Assembly (NCBI GenBank): GCA_011524845.1
Contig: WTJL01000015.1
Span: 1-13,319, forward strand
Direction of reading: 5' to 3'
Source of the DNA: Flavobacteriales bacterium
GTDB taxonomy: Bacteria; Bacteroidota; Bacteroidia; Flavobacteriales_D; Sanyastnellaceae
DNA: 13,319 bases
The notes under the pieces were generated by a model. That model searched no databases. It was not told where the DNA came from and saw nothing but the letters and a program-made list of their open reading frames with translations. Made by a program: the position numbers and the translations under genes. Shown one piece after another: positions 7,312-13,319 of the stretch (the first letter of the stretch is position 1; each line of letters starts with the position of its first letter).

Positions 7312-9053
7312 AGCACCTCGCACTGCAAGGACTGGCCACACTCGGCCTGACGTTGGCCTGTGCCACTTCGGCGTGGGCGCAGTTTGGGGAAGATGCTCCT
7401 GCCCCTTCCGTGTCTGGAAATGTGGGCATTCTCTGGCAGTCCTATGCGGAAGATTCGCTGATTGGGGCCGTGGTCCCTCCGTCCAAAACGGGGTACAACG
7501 CCTTCGCCAACGTGCTGTACAACCAAGGCAACTTCAGCGCGGGCATGCGATACGAGAGCTACCTCAATGCCGTCATTGGATTTCCAGGACGTTTCAAGGG
7601 AAGTGGCCTCGGGTACCGTTTCGCCCGCTACAACGACGCCGACCGTGGGATCGACGTGACCATCGGCAACTTCTACGATCAATTTGGCAGCGGCTTGGTG
7701 TTTCGGTCCTACGAGGAGCGCAACCTGGGCATCGACAACGCGATGGACGGGTTCAGGTTGATTTTGAAACCCGTGGACGGGGTGCAAGCCAAGTTCATCT
7801 ACGGCAAGCAACGCTTTGACTTTGAAGACGGCCTCGTCAATGGTCCCGGTGTCATCCGCGCTGTGGACCTCGAGGGCGACCTCAACGCCATGCTCGCCAC
7901 CACCACCGGCAACGACACGTGGAAGGACAAGCCATTGAAGGTGACGTTGGGCGCAAGCTTTGTGAGCAAGTTCCAACCTGGATCGTCTTTCAACGTCGAC
8001 AGCCTTGTGCTCGCCATGCCCCAAAACGTGGGGTCCTGGTCGTACCGACTCAACGCGGTCCGAAAGGGATGGACGGCAGGCGTGGAATACGCCGGAAAAA
8101 TCAACGACCCGTCGGCGGACAACGGGTTCACGTACCGAGATGGGGAGGCCTTTTTGGCCACCTTGGGCTACAGCCAAAAAGGACTTGGCGTCCTGCTCAC
8201 CGCCAAGATGGTGGACAACATGAGCTTCCGCTCTGACCGGGACTTGCGGTTGTTTGACCTTCCGATCAACTACATCCCAGCAGTCACCCAACAGCACACG
8301 TACAACCTCGCGGCCACCCTGTACCCCTACGCCACCGTCATCACCGGAGAAACCAGCGCGAGTGCAGAGATTTTCTACACCATTCCCAAGGGAAGCAAAC
8401 TCGGAGGCAAATACGGGACCAAGCTGAGTGCCAGCTTTGCGGCCGCCAACAGCTTGGACACGACGCACTACGCCTCCGACCAAGTGGAAAGCGTCATCTA
8501 CGGCTATGAGCGAAACAGCTGGGGACCGGGCGATGAACTCTTTGTGCGCGATTTCAATGTCTCTGCAAGCCGCAAATTCAACCGAAAGTGGAAGGCCAAA
8601 TACACCTTCTACCACTTCGACTTCAACACCCTCACTACCCCTGTCACAACCGACTACAAGGGCATTGTGAACGCCAACATTCACGTCCTCGAGACCCAGT
8701 GGAAAGTGAAGCCCAAGCAGAGCCTGCGCACCGAGCTTCAGGGCCTTTGGGTGGGGGCGGACGAGTACGATCCGGAGTTGCTGCAGGACAAGGGCCATTG
8801 GGCCACCGTTCTTTTGGAATACACGTGGAGCCCGCATTGGTTTGCGAGCGTTCTCGACCAGTACAATTTTGGCAACAACGACCCCAACCAGCGCATCCAT
8901 TACGTCTACGGATCGGCAGGCTACATCAATGGTCCCCACCGCTTGAGCGTCGGGTATGGAAAACGTAGGGAAGGCATCTTCTGCATCGGCGGGGTGTGTC
9001 GCGCAGTTCCTGCGTCCAATGGCTTCGAAGTGACGTTCACAAGCAGCTTTTGA
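7308..9053 (+). CDS. DUF6029-type outer-membrane beta-barrel protein
   Basis: This 581-residue protein has a signal peptide (cleavage AWA|Q after residue 24) and then alternating amphipathic strands with many aromatic residues, ending in TFTSSF. A terminal Phe is the usual mark of an outer-membrane barrel. Its early part (GNVGILWQSYAEDSLIGA, YNAFANVLYNQGNFSAGMRY, NFYDQFGSGLVFRSYEERN) resembles the DUF6029 family of Bacteroidota, whose function is not known to me. Two cysteines close to the C-terminus (FCIGGVC) could form a disulfide; this is notable because the gene overlaps the TlpA-like gene by ATGA. No terminator is visible in the 81 bases before the next gene, so read-through into it is possible. 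The family name is from recognition, not a search. Confidence 0.82.
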   Translation: MKHLALQGLATLGLTLACATSAWAQFGEDAPAPSVSGNVGILWQSYAEDSLIGAVVPPSKTGYNAFANVLYNQGNFSAGMRYESYLNAVIGFPGRFKGSGLGYRFARYNDADRGIDVTIGNFYDQFGSGLVFRSYEERNLGIDNAMDGFRLILKPVDGVQAKFIYGKQRFDFEDGLVNGPGVIRAVDLEGDLNAMLATTTGNDTWKDKPLKVTLGASFVSKFQPGSSFNVDSLVLAMPQNVGSWSYRLNAVRKGWTAGVEYAGKINDPSADNGFTYRDGEAFLATLGYSQKGLGVLLTAKMVDNMSFRSDRDLRLFDLPINYIPAVTQQHTYNLAATLYPYATVITGETSASAEIFYTIPKGSKLGGKYGTKLSASFAAANSLDTTHYASDQVESVIYGYERNSWGPGDELFVRDFNVSASRKFNRKWKAKYTFYHFDFNTLTTPVTTDYKGIVNANIHVLETQWKVKPKQSLRTELQGLWVGADEYDPELLQDKGHWATVLLEYTWSPHWFASVLDQYNFGNNDPNQRIHYVYGSAGYINGPHRLSVGYGKRREGIFCIGGVCRAVPASNGFEVTFTSSF

Positions 9054-9074
9054 CAACATCCATGAAAAACAACG

Positions 9075-9082
9075 TATTTTCG
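9075..9082 (+). promoter_or_regulatory. Possible -7 element for the first T9SS thioredoxin gene
   Basis: TATTTTCG differs from TAnnTTTG at one base. A TTTG at 9049-9052, at the end of the upstream gene, lies 22 bases before it, which is an acceptable -33 spacing. The implied leader would be about 45 bases. The gene could also be read from the upstream operon. Confidence 0.35.
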
Positions 9083-9134
9083 ACTCCTCCTTGTGAGATT
9101 TGAAACACCTGAAATGAATCCAAAACCAACTTCT

Positions 9135-10610
9135 ATGAAGCAATTTTTCTCTCTCGTGGCTGCGGCCATGATCTCCTTCGGAGCGTTTGCACAGTTGCCT
9201 GACGGCAGTGTGGCTCCCGACTTCACCGCCACCGACATCAACGGTGTGGAGCACAACTTGTACAGCTACTTGGACTCAGGCTACCAAGTGATTTTGGACT
9301 TCTCTGCCACGTGGTGCGGCCCTTGCTGGAGCTACCACACCAGCGGAGTATTCTCTGAATTGAACGCCACGTACGGTCCTGACGGCACCAACGAAATTCG
9401 CATCATCAAGTTGGAGTCTGACGACACCACCACCGCGGACGACCTCAACGGTACAGGAACGGCCACGCAGGGCGACTGGGTGACTGGCACCACGTACAAC
9501 ATCATCGACGACGCTGCGGACATCTTTGATGAGTACCAGAACACGTACTACCCCACCATCTACACGGTGTGCCCAAGCCGCATCCTGACGCAATCAGGTC
9601 AGGCCAGCGTCGCGGATCACGCATCGATTTTCCAAGCCAACAGCTGCCAGGCGGCCACTTTGGCCAACGACGCGGCACTCGGTTCTTACACGGGTGACGG
9701 TTTGGTGTGCGGCGATTCGCCTGCCACCCTCTCTGTGGAGCTCCAGAACATGGGCCTCGAGAACTTGACTGCATGCACGATCACGGCGTACGACAACGGC
9801 ACCGAAATCGCCAGCACCGACTGGACGGGCGACCTCGACACCTACGCGTTTGCTGACGTGACGGTGGGTGAAGCTTCTTTCTCTGCGACTCCAAACCTCA
9901 CGTTTGAAATCACCTCTGCCGACGGCAACGACGCCAACAACAGCGCTTCAGGCGCAGTGGCTTTGTCTCCAGAGACGACCACCTACGTGCAGGTGCGCAT
10001 CACGACCGACAACTGGCCTGGTGAGACTGGCTGGGAGATTGCGGACGACAACGGCGCAGTGATCGAGTCTGTGGCTGTGGGTTCTTTGACCGCGGCTGAC
10101 ACCGAATTCACGTGGGACGTGGGCTTGCCAAGCACTGGCTGCTACACCTTCACCATGTACGACGCCTACGGCGACGGCTTGTTCGCTTCTCAGTGGGGCG
10201 CTTTCCAAGACGGAACTGCAGGTGTGTACGGCATGGACGGTGAGACCCAAGTCGACATCGTGTTCGAATACGACGGAGCATCTGGCATCGAGTTCTCTGA
10301 GCTCGGTGTGGGCATGGAAGCCACGACTGTGGCTGGCATCGACGAAGCCAACTTGGCAGCGACGGTGAACGTGTTCCCCAACCCCACCAACGGTGTGACC
10401 AACGTCGAGTTCAACACCACTGCTGCGGCCATGGCCACAGTGGAAGTGTACAACTTGATCGGTGAGCGCGTGTTCTTCAACAGCCTCGGCAACTTGCCTG
10501 CTGGCTTGAACCGTGCCAACCTCGACCTCTCTTCAGTGGAAGCTGGCATCTACCTCGTGAACTTGAACGCCGGTGGCGAAACCACCACCATGCGCGTCAC
10601 GAAGCAGTAA
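9135..10610 (+). CDS. Secreted thioredoxin-fold protein with T9SS type A sorting domain (copy 1)
   Basis: This 491-residue protein has a signal peptide (cleavage after residue 19 or 20, FA|Q). Its TlpA/Omp28-like thioredoxin domain (about 21-175) has active site SATWCGPCW with C61/C64 and a probable cis-proline in YYPTIYTVCP (140). A middle region (180-390) includes TGWEIADDNGAVIES and CYTFTMYDAYGDGLF, a segment common in secreted Bacteroidota proteins with a possible acidic metal site. The C-terminal 80 residues are a type A sorting domain (VFPNPTNGVTNVEF to MRVTKQ). It should act on disulfides outside the cell or on its surface after export through SprA. I chose ATG 9135 because it starts the signal peptide; GTG 9093 and ATG 9114 add only a polar extension. 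All its Asn codons appear to be AAC and TCT serine is frequent, suggesting high expression. A strong terminator follows. Confidence 0.88.
   Translation: MKQFFSLVAAAMISFGAFAQLPDGSVAPDFTATDINGVEHNLYSYLDSGYQVILDFSATWCGPCWSYHTSGVFSELNATYGPDGTNEIRIIKLESDDTTTADDLNGTGTATQGDWVTGTTYNIIDDAADIFDEYQNTYYPTIYTVCPSRILTQSGQASVADHASIFQANSCQAATLANDAALGSYTGDGLVCGDSPATLSVELQNMGLENLTACTITAYDNGTEIASTDWTGDLDTYAFADVTVGEASFSATPNLTFEITSADGNDANNSASGAVALSPETTTYVQVRITTDNWPGETGWEIADDNGAVIESVAVGSLTAADTEFTWDVGLPSTGCYTFTMYDAYGDGLFASQWGAFQDGTAGVYGMDGETQVDIVFEYDGASGIEFSELGVGMEATTVAGIDEANLAATVNVFPNPTNGVTNVEFNTTAAAMATVEVYNLIGERVFFNSLGNLPAGLNRANLDLSSVEAGIYLVNLNAGGETTTMRVTKQ
9246..9286 (+). repeat. 41-base near-identical block shared with 10848-10888
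   Basis: The two T9SS thioredoxin genes share this block with a single difference (C at 9275, T at 10877). It encodes VEHNLYSYLDSGYQ just before the CGPC active site. It marks the paralogues as a tandem duplication or as sites of gene conversion. Confidence 0.85.
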
Positions 10611-10633
10611 TTCTGCCATCGTCAAACGACTTG

Positions 10634-10669
10634 AATCCGCGTGGCCTTCGGGCTGCGCGGATTTTTTTT
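10634..10669 (+). terminator. Intrinsic terminator with UUCG tetraloop
   Basis: The arms 10634-10646 and 10651-10663 pair over 13 positions (AATCCGCG with CGCGGATT is perfect, then two G-U pairs, then GCC with GGC), closing on a TTCG loop as C(UUCG)G. A run of eight T follows at 10662-10669. It starts 24 bases after the stop of the first T9SS thioredoxin gene and should end that transcript. Confidence 0.92.
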
Positions 10670-10697
10670 GCCCCTGCATTGGCGTGGGGTATCTTGG
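10667..10697 (+). promoter_or_regulatory. Promoter for the second T9SS thioredoxin operon, overlapping the terminator T run
   Basis: TTTG at 10667-10670 is followed after 19 bases by TATCTTGG at 10690-10697, one base from the TAnnTTTG consensus. The spacing is that expected for the Bacteroidota housekeeping sigma factor. The -33 element is made of the last bases of the terminator T run. The implied leader before the ATG at 10737 is about 34 bases. Confidence 0.55.
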
Positions 10698-10736
10698 GGA
10701 CTCTGTTGCATTCGCTGTTTGCGAAACCCTCATCCC

Positions 10737-12224
10737 ATGAAACACGCATTTCTCGCCCTTCTCAGCGCCCTGACCGTCCACCTTGGCATGGCTCAACTGC
10801 CCAACGGCACCATCTCGCCCGACTTCACTGCCACCGACTTGAATGGCGTGGAGCACAACTTGTACAGCTACTTGGATTCAGGCTACCAGGTCATCGTGGA
10901 TTTCAGCGCGACCTGGTGCGGCCCTTGCTGGAACTACCACCAGGGCGGGGTGCTTGAAGAGCTGTACAACGCGCACGGTCCCAACGGCACCAACGAATTG
11001 CGGGTCTTCTTCATTGAAGGCGACGACAACACCACCCAAGCCGACCTCGAAGGAACAGGAAGCTCCACCGCGGGCGATTGGATCACAGGGACCCCCTACC
11101 CCATCATCGACAATGGGGGGAGCATTTTTGCCGATTTCGCCTGCACTTACTATCCCACGATTTACACGATCTGTCCCAACAAGATTTTGACCGAATCGGG
11201 GCAAGCCAGCCTCGCTGGACATGAGACCGTTTTGAACTCGGCCACTTGCATGCCGGCCTCTTTGGCAAACGACGCCCTCTTGATGGATTACGTAGGAGAA
11301 ACCAACGCCTGTGGAGACACCCCAGCGGCCTTGGCCGTGCGGCTGATGAACAACGGACTGGACACGCTCACCGCGTGCACCATTCAAGTGTCCAAGCTTC
11401 TTCCATTCAACCAAACGGAGGTCGTGGGCAGCGCCGATTGGGAAGGGGAACTCGGGACGTACGATTTCACCACCGTGGACCTTCTGGACGCCACAGTGGA
11501 CGGCGAGACCATCTTCGTGTTCGACATCGTGTCTGACGACGACAACGACGGCAACAACTCGACCCAAGGCACGGTGCTCGGCGCCGAAGAGGTGACCAAC
11601 AACCTCGAGGTGCGCATGAAAACCGATGGGGCACCGGAACAGCTCGGTTGGACGTTGTCGGACGCCTCAGGGACGGTGGTCGCCTCCGTCTTGCCCGGAA
11701 GTGAACCGTTGGAGCCGACCACGGAATACACATGGGATGTCACCCTTCCTGAGCTTGGATGCTACGTCTTGACCCTCTTGGACGCAGGAGGGGACGGCCT
11801 GTTCAACAACGCCACCTCCATGGACGGCGTGGGGTTCCTTGAAGTGAACAGCATGGACGGAGAGACCGCCGTTGACCAAGACCTCTTCTACCAAGAATTG
11901 GACGCCTTCGACGAGGTGTCGTTCGACTTGGAGGTCACCGACATCACGTCCGTTCAAGACATGGCCTTGACCACCGGTTGGGACCTGTTTCCCAACCCCA
12001 CTCAAGACCGTGTGACGGTGGACGTCACACTGTCTCAAACGGCACCTGTGACGGTGACCCTTTTCAGCCTGACAGGCCAACAGGTCATGAACGTGGTGTG
12101 GGGCGACCTGTCGCCAGGCAACCACCAACGGTCCTTGGACGTTTCTCACCTGAACATGGGCGCGTACGTCCTCCACATGAACGTCGGTCCCACCACCTCC
12201 AGCAAGATTCTTCTGCACCAATGA
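10737..12224 (+). CDS. Secreted thioredoxin-fold protein with T9SS type A sorting domain (copy 2)
   Basis: This 495-residue paralogue of the preceding gene aligns without gaps over about the first 210 residues; I count 41 of 50 identical residues at 21-70. The signal peptide ends MAQ near residue 20, and the active site SATWCGPCWNY has C61/C64. YYPTIYTICP is kept, but here an extra cysteine (C136, FACTYYP) sits four residues before the probable cis-proline. The middle region has CYVLTLLDAGGDGLF and is longer around 215-235 than in copy 1. The C-terminal sorting domain (LFPNPTQDRVTVDV to SSKILLHQ) has diverged more than the thioredoxin part. The frame opens at 10641, but that start lies inside the terminator hairpin, so ATG 10737 was chosen. 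It overlaps the lipoprotein gene by ATGA, so the two are likely made together. Confidence 0.88.
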   Translation: MKHAFLALLSALTVHLGMAQLPNGTISPDFTATDLNGVEHNLYSYLDSGYQVIVDFSATWCGPCWNYHQGGVLEELYNAHGPNGTNELRVFFIEGDDNTTQADLEGTGSSTAGDWITGTPYPIIDNGGSIFADFACTYYPTIYTICPNKILTESGQASLAGHETVLNSATCMPASLANDALLMDYVGETNACGDTPAALAVRLMNNGLDTLTACTIQVSKLLPFNQTEVVGSADWEGELGTYDFTTVDLLDATVDGETIFVFDIVSDDDNDGNNSTQGTVLGAEEVTNNLEVRMKTDGAPEQLGWTLSDASGTVVASVLPGSEPLEPTTEYTWDVTLPELGCYVLTLLDAGGDGLFNNATSMDGVGFLEVNSMDGETAVDQDLFYQELDAFDEVSFDLEVTDITSVQDMALTTGWDLFPNPTQDRVTVDVTLSQTAPVTVTLFSLTGQQVMNVVWGDLSPGNHQRSLDVSHLNMGAYVLHMNVGPTTSSKILLHQ

Positions 12225-13087
12225 ATTTGAACCTTCGATTCGCCTTCGGCATCGTGGCCCTCATGGGCCTGAGCATGACCTCCTGCGACACCTTCGACGA
12301 TCCCGTCATTGGGGTCATTGCGCCTTGCGACGCGTCCGAGGCCCCGGCGTTTGAGCCCTTGGAGTCCGACATTCAGCGCATCCTGGTGGAAGACTTCACG
12401 GCCCATCAATGTGGAAACTGTCCCCCTGCTGCGGTGAAGGCCGCTGAGCTGTTGGCCGAGCATCCCGACCACATTGTTCCCCTTGCCATCCACGCAGGAG
12501 AACTCGCAAGCACCAACGTGGACTACCCCATCGATTGGACCTGCGACGAAGGTGACGTGTTTTGGGAAGACCTCGAATTCCAATTGAACCCCATTGGCCG
12601 AGTGAACCGACTCAGCGACGAAACCAACATTCTTGTGGTGGACCAATGGGATGCGGCCGTGGACGCCCTCTTGGACGCGTCCCCTGCGGCTGGCTTGCAA
12701 ATGGCCGTGGACCAAAACCCCTCCACAGGAGAATTGGCCATCCACGTCCACACCACCTGGTTTGAAGCGGTGGAAGGCCCCGTCCGATTGGGACTTCTCG
12801 TGGCAGAAAACCATGTCGTAGGGCCCCAGCTGTGGTACCCCACCGTCGACCCTCCTGGGCCTGGACTCGTAGAAGACTACGACCACGAGCATGTGCTTCG
12901 TGGCAGCGTAACCGGAGCGAAGGGATTGGTGGTGGCGGAAAACCCTGAAGCCGGAGATGCACATCAAGAGTGCTACATCTACACGTGGAACGATGCGTGG
13001 GACGTCGCCCAATCCGACCTCATCGCCGTGTTGACCTCCGACAACGGCAGCGTGATCCAAACCTTGGCCATTCACATCACCGAATGA
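12221..13087 (+). CDS. Omp28-like lipoprotein with thioredoxin-type CGNC motif
   Basis: This 288-residue predicted lipoprotein has a signal sequence (MNLNLRFAFGIVALMGLSMT) ending in a lipobox-like MTSC with C22 as the lipidated residue. The mature N-terminus is acidic (CDTFDDP). VEDFTAHQCGNCPPA (C64/C67) is the hallmark of the Omp28-related family, a thioredoxin-like fold found in Bacteroidota envelopes; its cellular role is poorly known. Further cysteines lie at 36, in DWTCDEGD and in HQECYIY. The C-terminal half is beta-rich. The ATG overlaps the stop of the T9SS thioredoxin gene as ATGA, and its own stop overlaps the next gene as ATGA. This makes a tightly coupled three-gene unit. The upstream in-frame extension to 11978 was rejected because it lies inside the preceding gene and hides the signal peptide. 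Confidence 0.87.
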   Translation: MNLNLRFAFGIVALMGLSMTSCDTFDDPVIGVIAPCDASEAPAFEPLESDIQRILVEDFTAHQCGNCPPAAVKAAELLAEHPDHIVPLAIHAGELASTNVDYPIDWTCDEGDVFWEDLEFQLNPIGRVNRLSDETNILVVDQWDAAVDALLDASPAAGLQMAVDQNPSTGELAIHVHTTWFEAVEGPVRLGLLVAENHVVGPQLWYPTVDPPGPGLVEDYDHEHVLRGSVTGAKGLVVAENPEAGDAHQECYIYTWNDAWDVAQSDLIAVLTSDNGSVIQTLAIHITE

Positions 13088-13319
13088 AGGTGCACGTGTG
13101 GGCCTGCGTGGCCGTGGCGTTGGCAGTGTCCCTGAACGGACAGGCCCAATCTTCTGGGGGACCTTGGCTCTTCAACGGAGGGTACACCTTGGGGGTGACG
13201 GCTGCGCAAGTTCGAGGCGACGGCATCGAAGGCTTCAACAAGCTGGGCCTGCACGGTGGTGCCGTGGTCGAAGTGCGGCAGTTCAGGGATTTGGGCTTCC
13301 AAATCGGCATCCTCTACAA
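13084..13319 (+). CDS. Outer-membrane beta-barrel protein, PorT-like/porin family (N-terminal part; cut by right edge)
   Basis: Seventy-eight codons are visible. A signal peptide (MKVHVWACVAVALAVSLNGQ, cleavage near AQA or QAQ at 20-22) precedes FNGGYTLGVTAAQVRGDGIE, GFNKLGLHGGAVVEV and DLGFQIGILY. This is the typical opening of small outer-membrane beta-barrel proteins of Bacteroidota, with a short first hairpin and the GxxGFNKLG turn. The ATG overlaps the Omp28-like stop as ATGA. The function is unknown. Coupling to a lipoprotein and an exported thioredoxin suggests that it could form an envelope complex with one of them, which is inference. The full length and C-terminal strand lie outside the window. 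Confidence 0.8.
   Translation, partial: MKVHVWACVAVALAVSLNGQAQSSGGPWLFNGGYTLGVTAAQVRGDGIEGFNKLGLHGGAVVEVRQFRDLGFQIGILY

Noticed and set aside
9062..9103. 13-residue open frame (MKNNVFSTPPCEI) upstream of the first T9SS thioredoxin
   Set aside because: It lies across the proposed -7 element and shows no leader-peptide features such as codon runs or attenuator hairpins; it is probably chance.
7281..9254. 657-codon open frame on the minus strand
   Set aside because: It is antisense to the DUF6029-type barrel gene, which has a signal peptide and barrel pattern; the antisense translation has no recognisable features.
10641..10736. 32-codon upstream extension of the second T9SS thioredoxin
   Set aside because: It begins inside the terminator hairpin and puts a Cys/Arg/Trp-rich segment ahead of a good signal peptide.
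11978..12220. 81-codon upstream extension of the Omp28-like gene
   Set aside because: It overlaps the sorting domain of the preceding gene in another frame and would bury the lipoprotein signal; the ATG in the ATGA overlap fits better.

Overview
The window looks like chromosome from a GC-rich (roughly 55-60% by eye) member of the Bacteroidota, most likely a marine or freshwater Flavobacteriales lineage. The reasons are the gliding/type IX secretion (T9SS) gene sprA, three proteins with T9SS C-terminal sorting domains, DUF6029-like and Omp28-like proteins, and Bacteroidota-type promoter elements (-7 TAnnTTTG) with no clear Shine-Dalgarno sites. The genus cannot be named from this sequence.

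Left half, minus strand: maeB (malic enzyme with a phosphotransacetylase-like tail, 3508-5787), ruvA (2915-3511) and sprA (running off the left edge at base 1) are packed as one transcription unit, read right to left. maeB and ruvA overlap by 4 bases and ruvA to sprA is 30 bases. Behind maeB lies a separate small secreted protein with a T9SS sorting tail (5927-6700).

Right half, plus strand: a divergent intergenic region (6701-6822) leads into a TlpA-like thioredoxin that overlaps by ATGA with a DUF6029-type outer-membrane barrel protein. After 81 bases comes the first of two tandem, closely related exported thioredoxin-fold proteins with T9SS tails. A strong intrinsic terminator with a UUCG loop separates them. 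The second copy then forms a tight ATGA-overlapped chain with an Omp28-like lipoprotein carrying a CGNC motif and the start of a small outer-membrane barrel protein cut by the right edge.

Taken together, four successive plus-strand genes encode thioredoxin-fold proteins with CxxC motifs (CSPC, CGPC, CGPC, CGNC). They are predicted for the periplasm, the cell surface (twice) and a lipid-anchored envelope site, and are interleaved with two barrel proteins. The T9SS translocon gene lies on the opposite strand about 6 kb away. The most interesting reading is an envelope/surface thiol-redox locus built on T9SS export; this is an inference from gene order and motifs. No tRNA, rRNA, CRISPR, insertion sequence or phage feature was seen, and there is no gene-free stretch over 300 bases.
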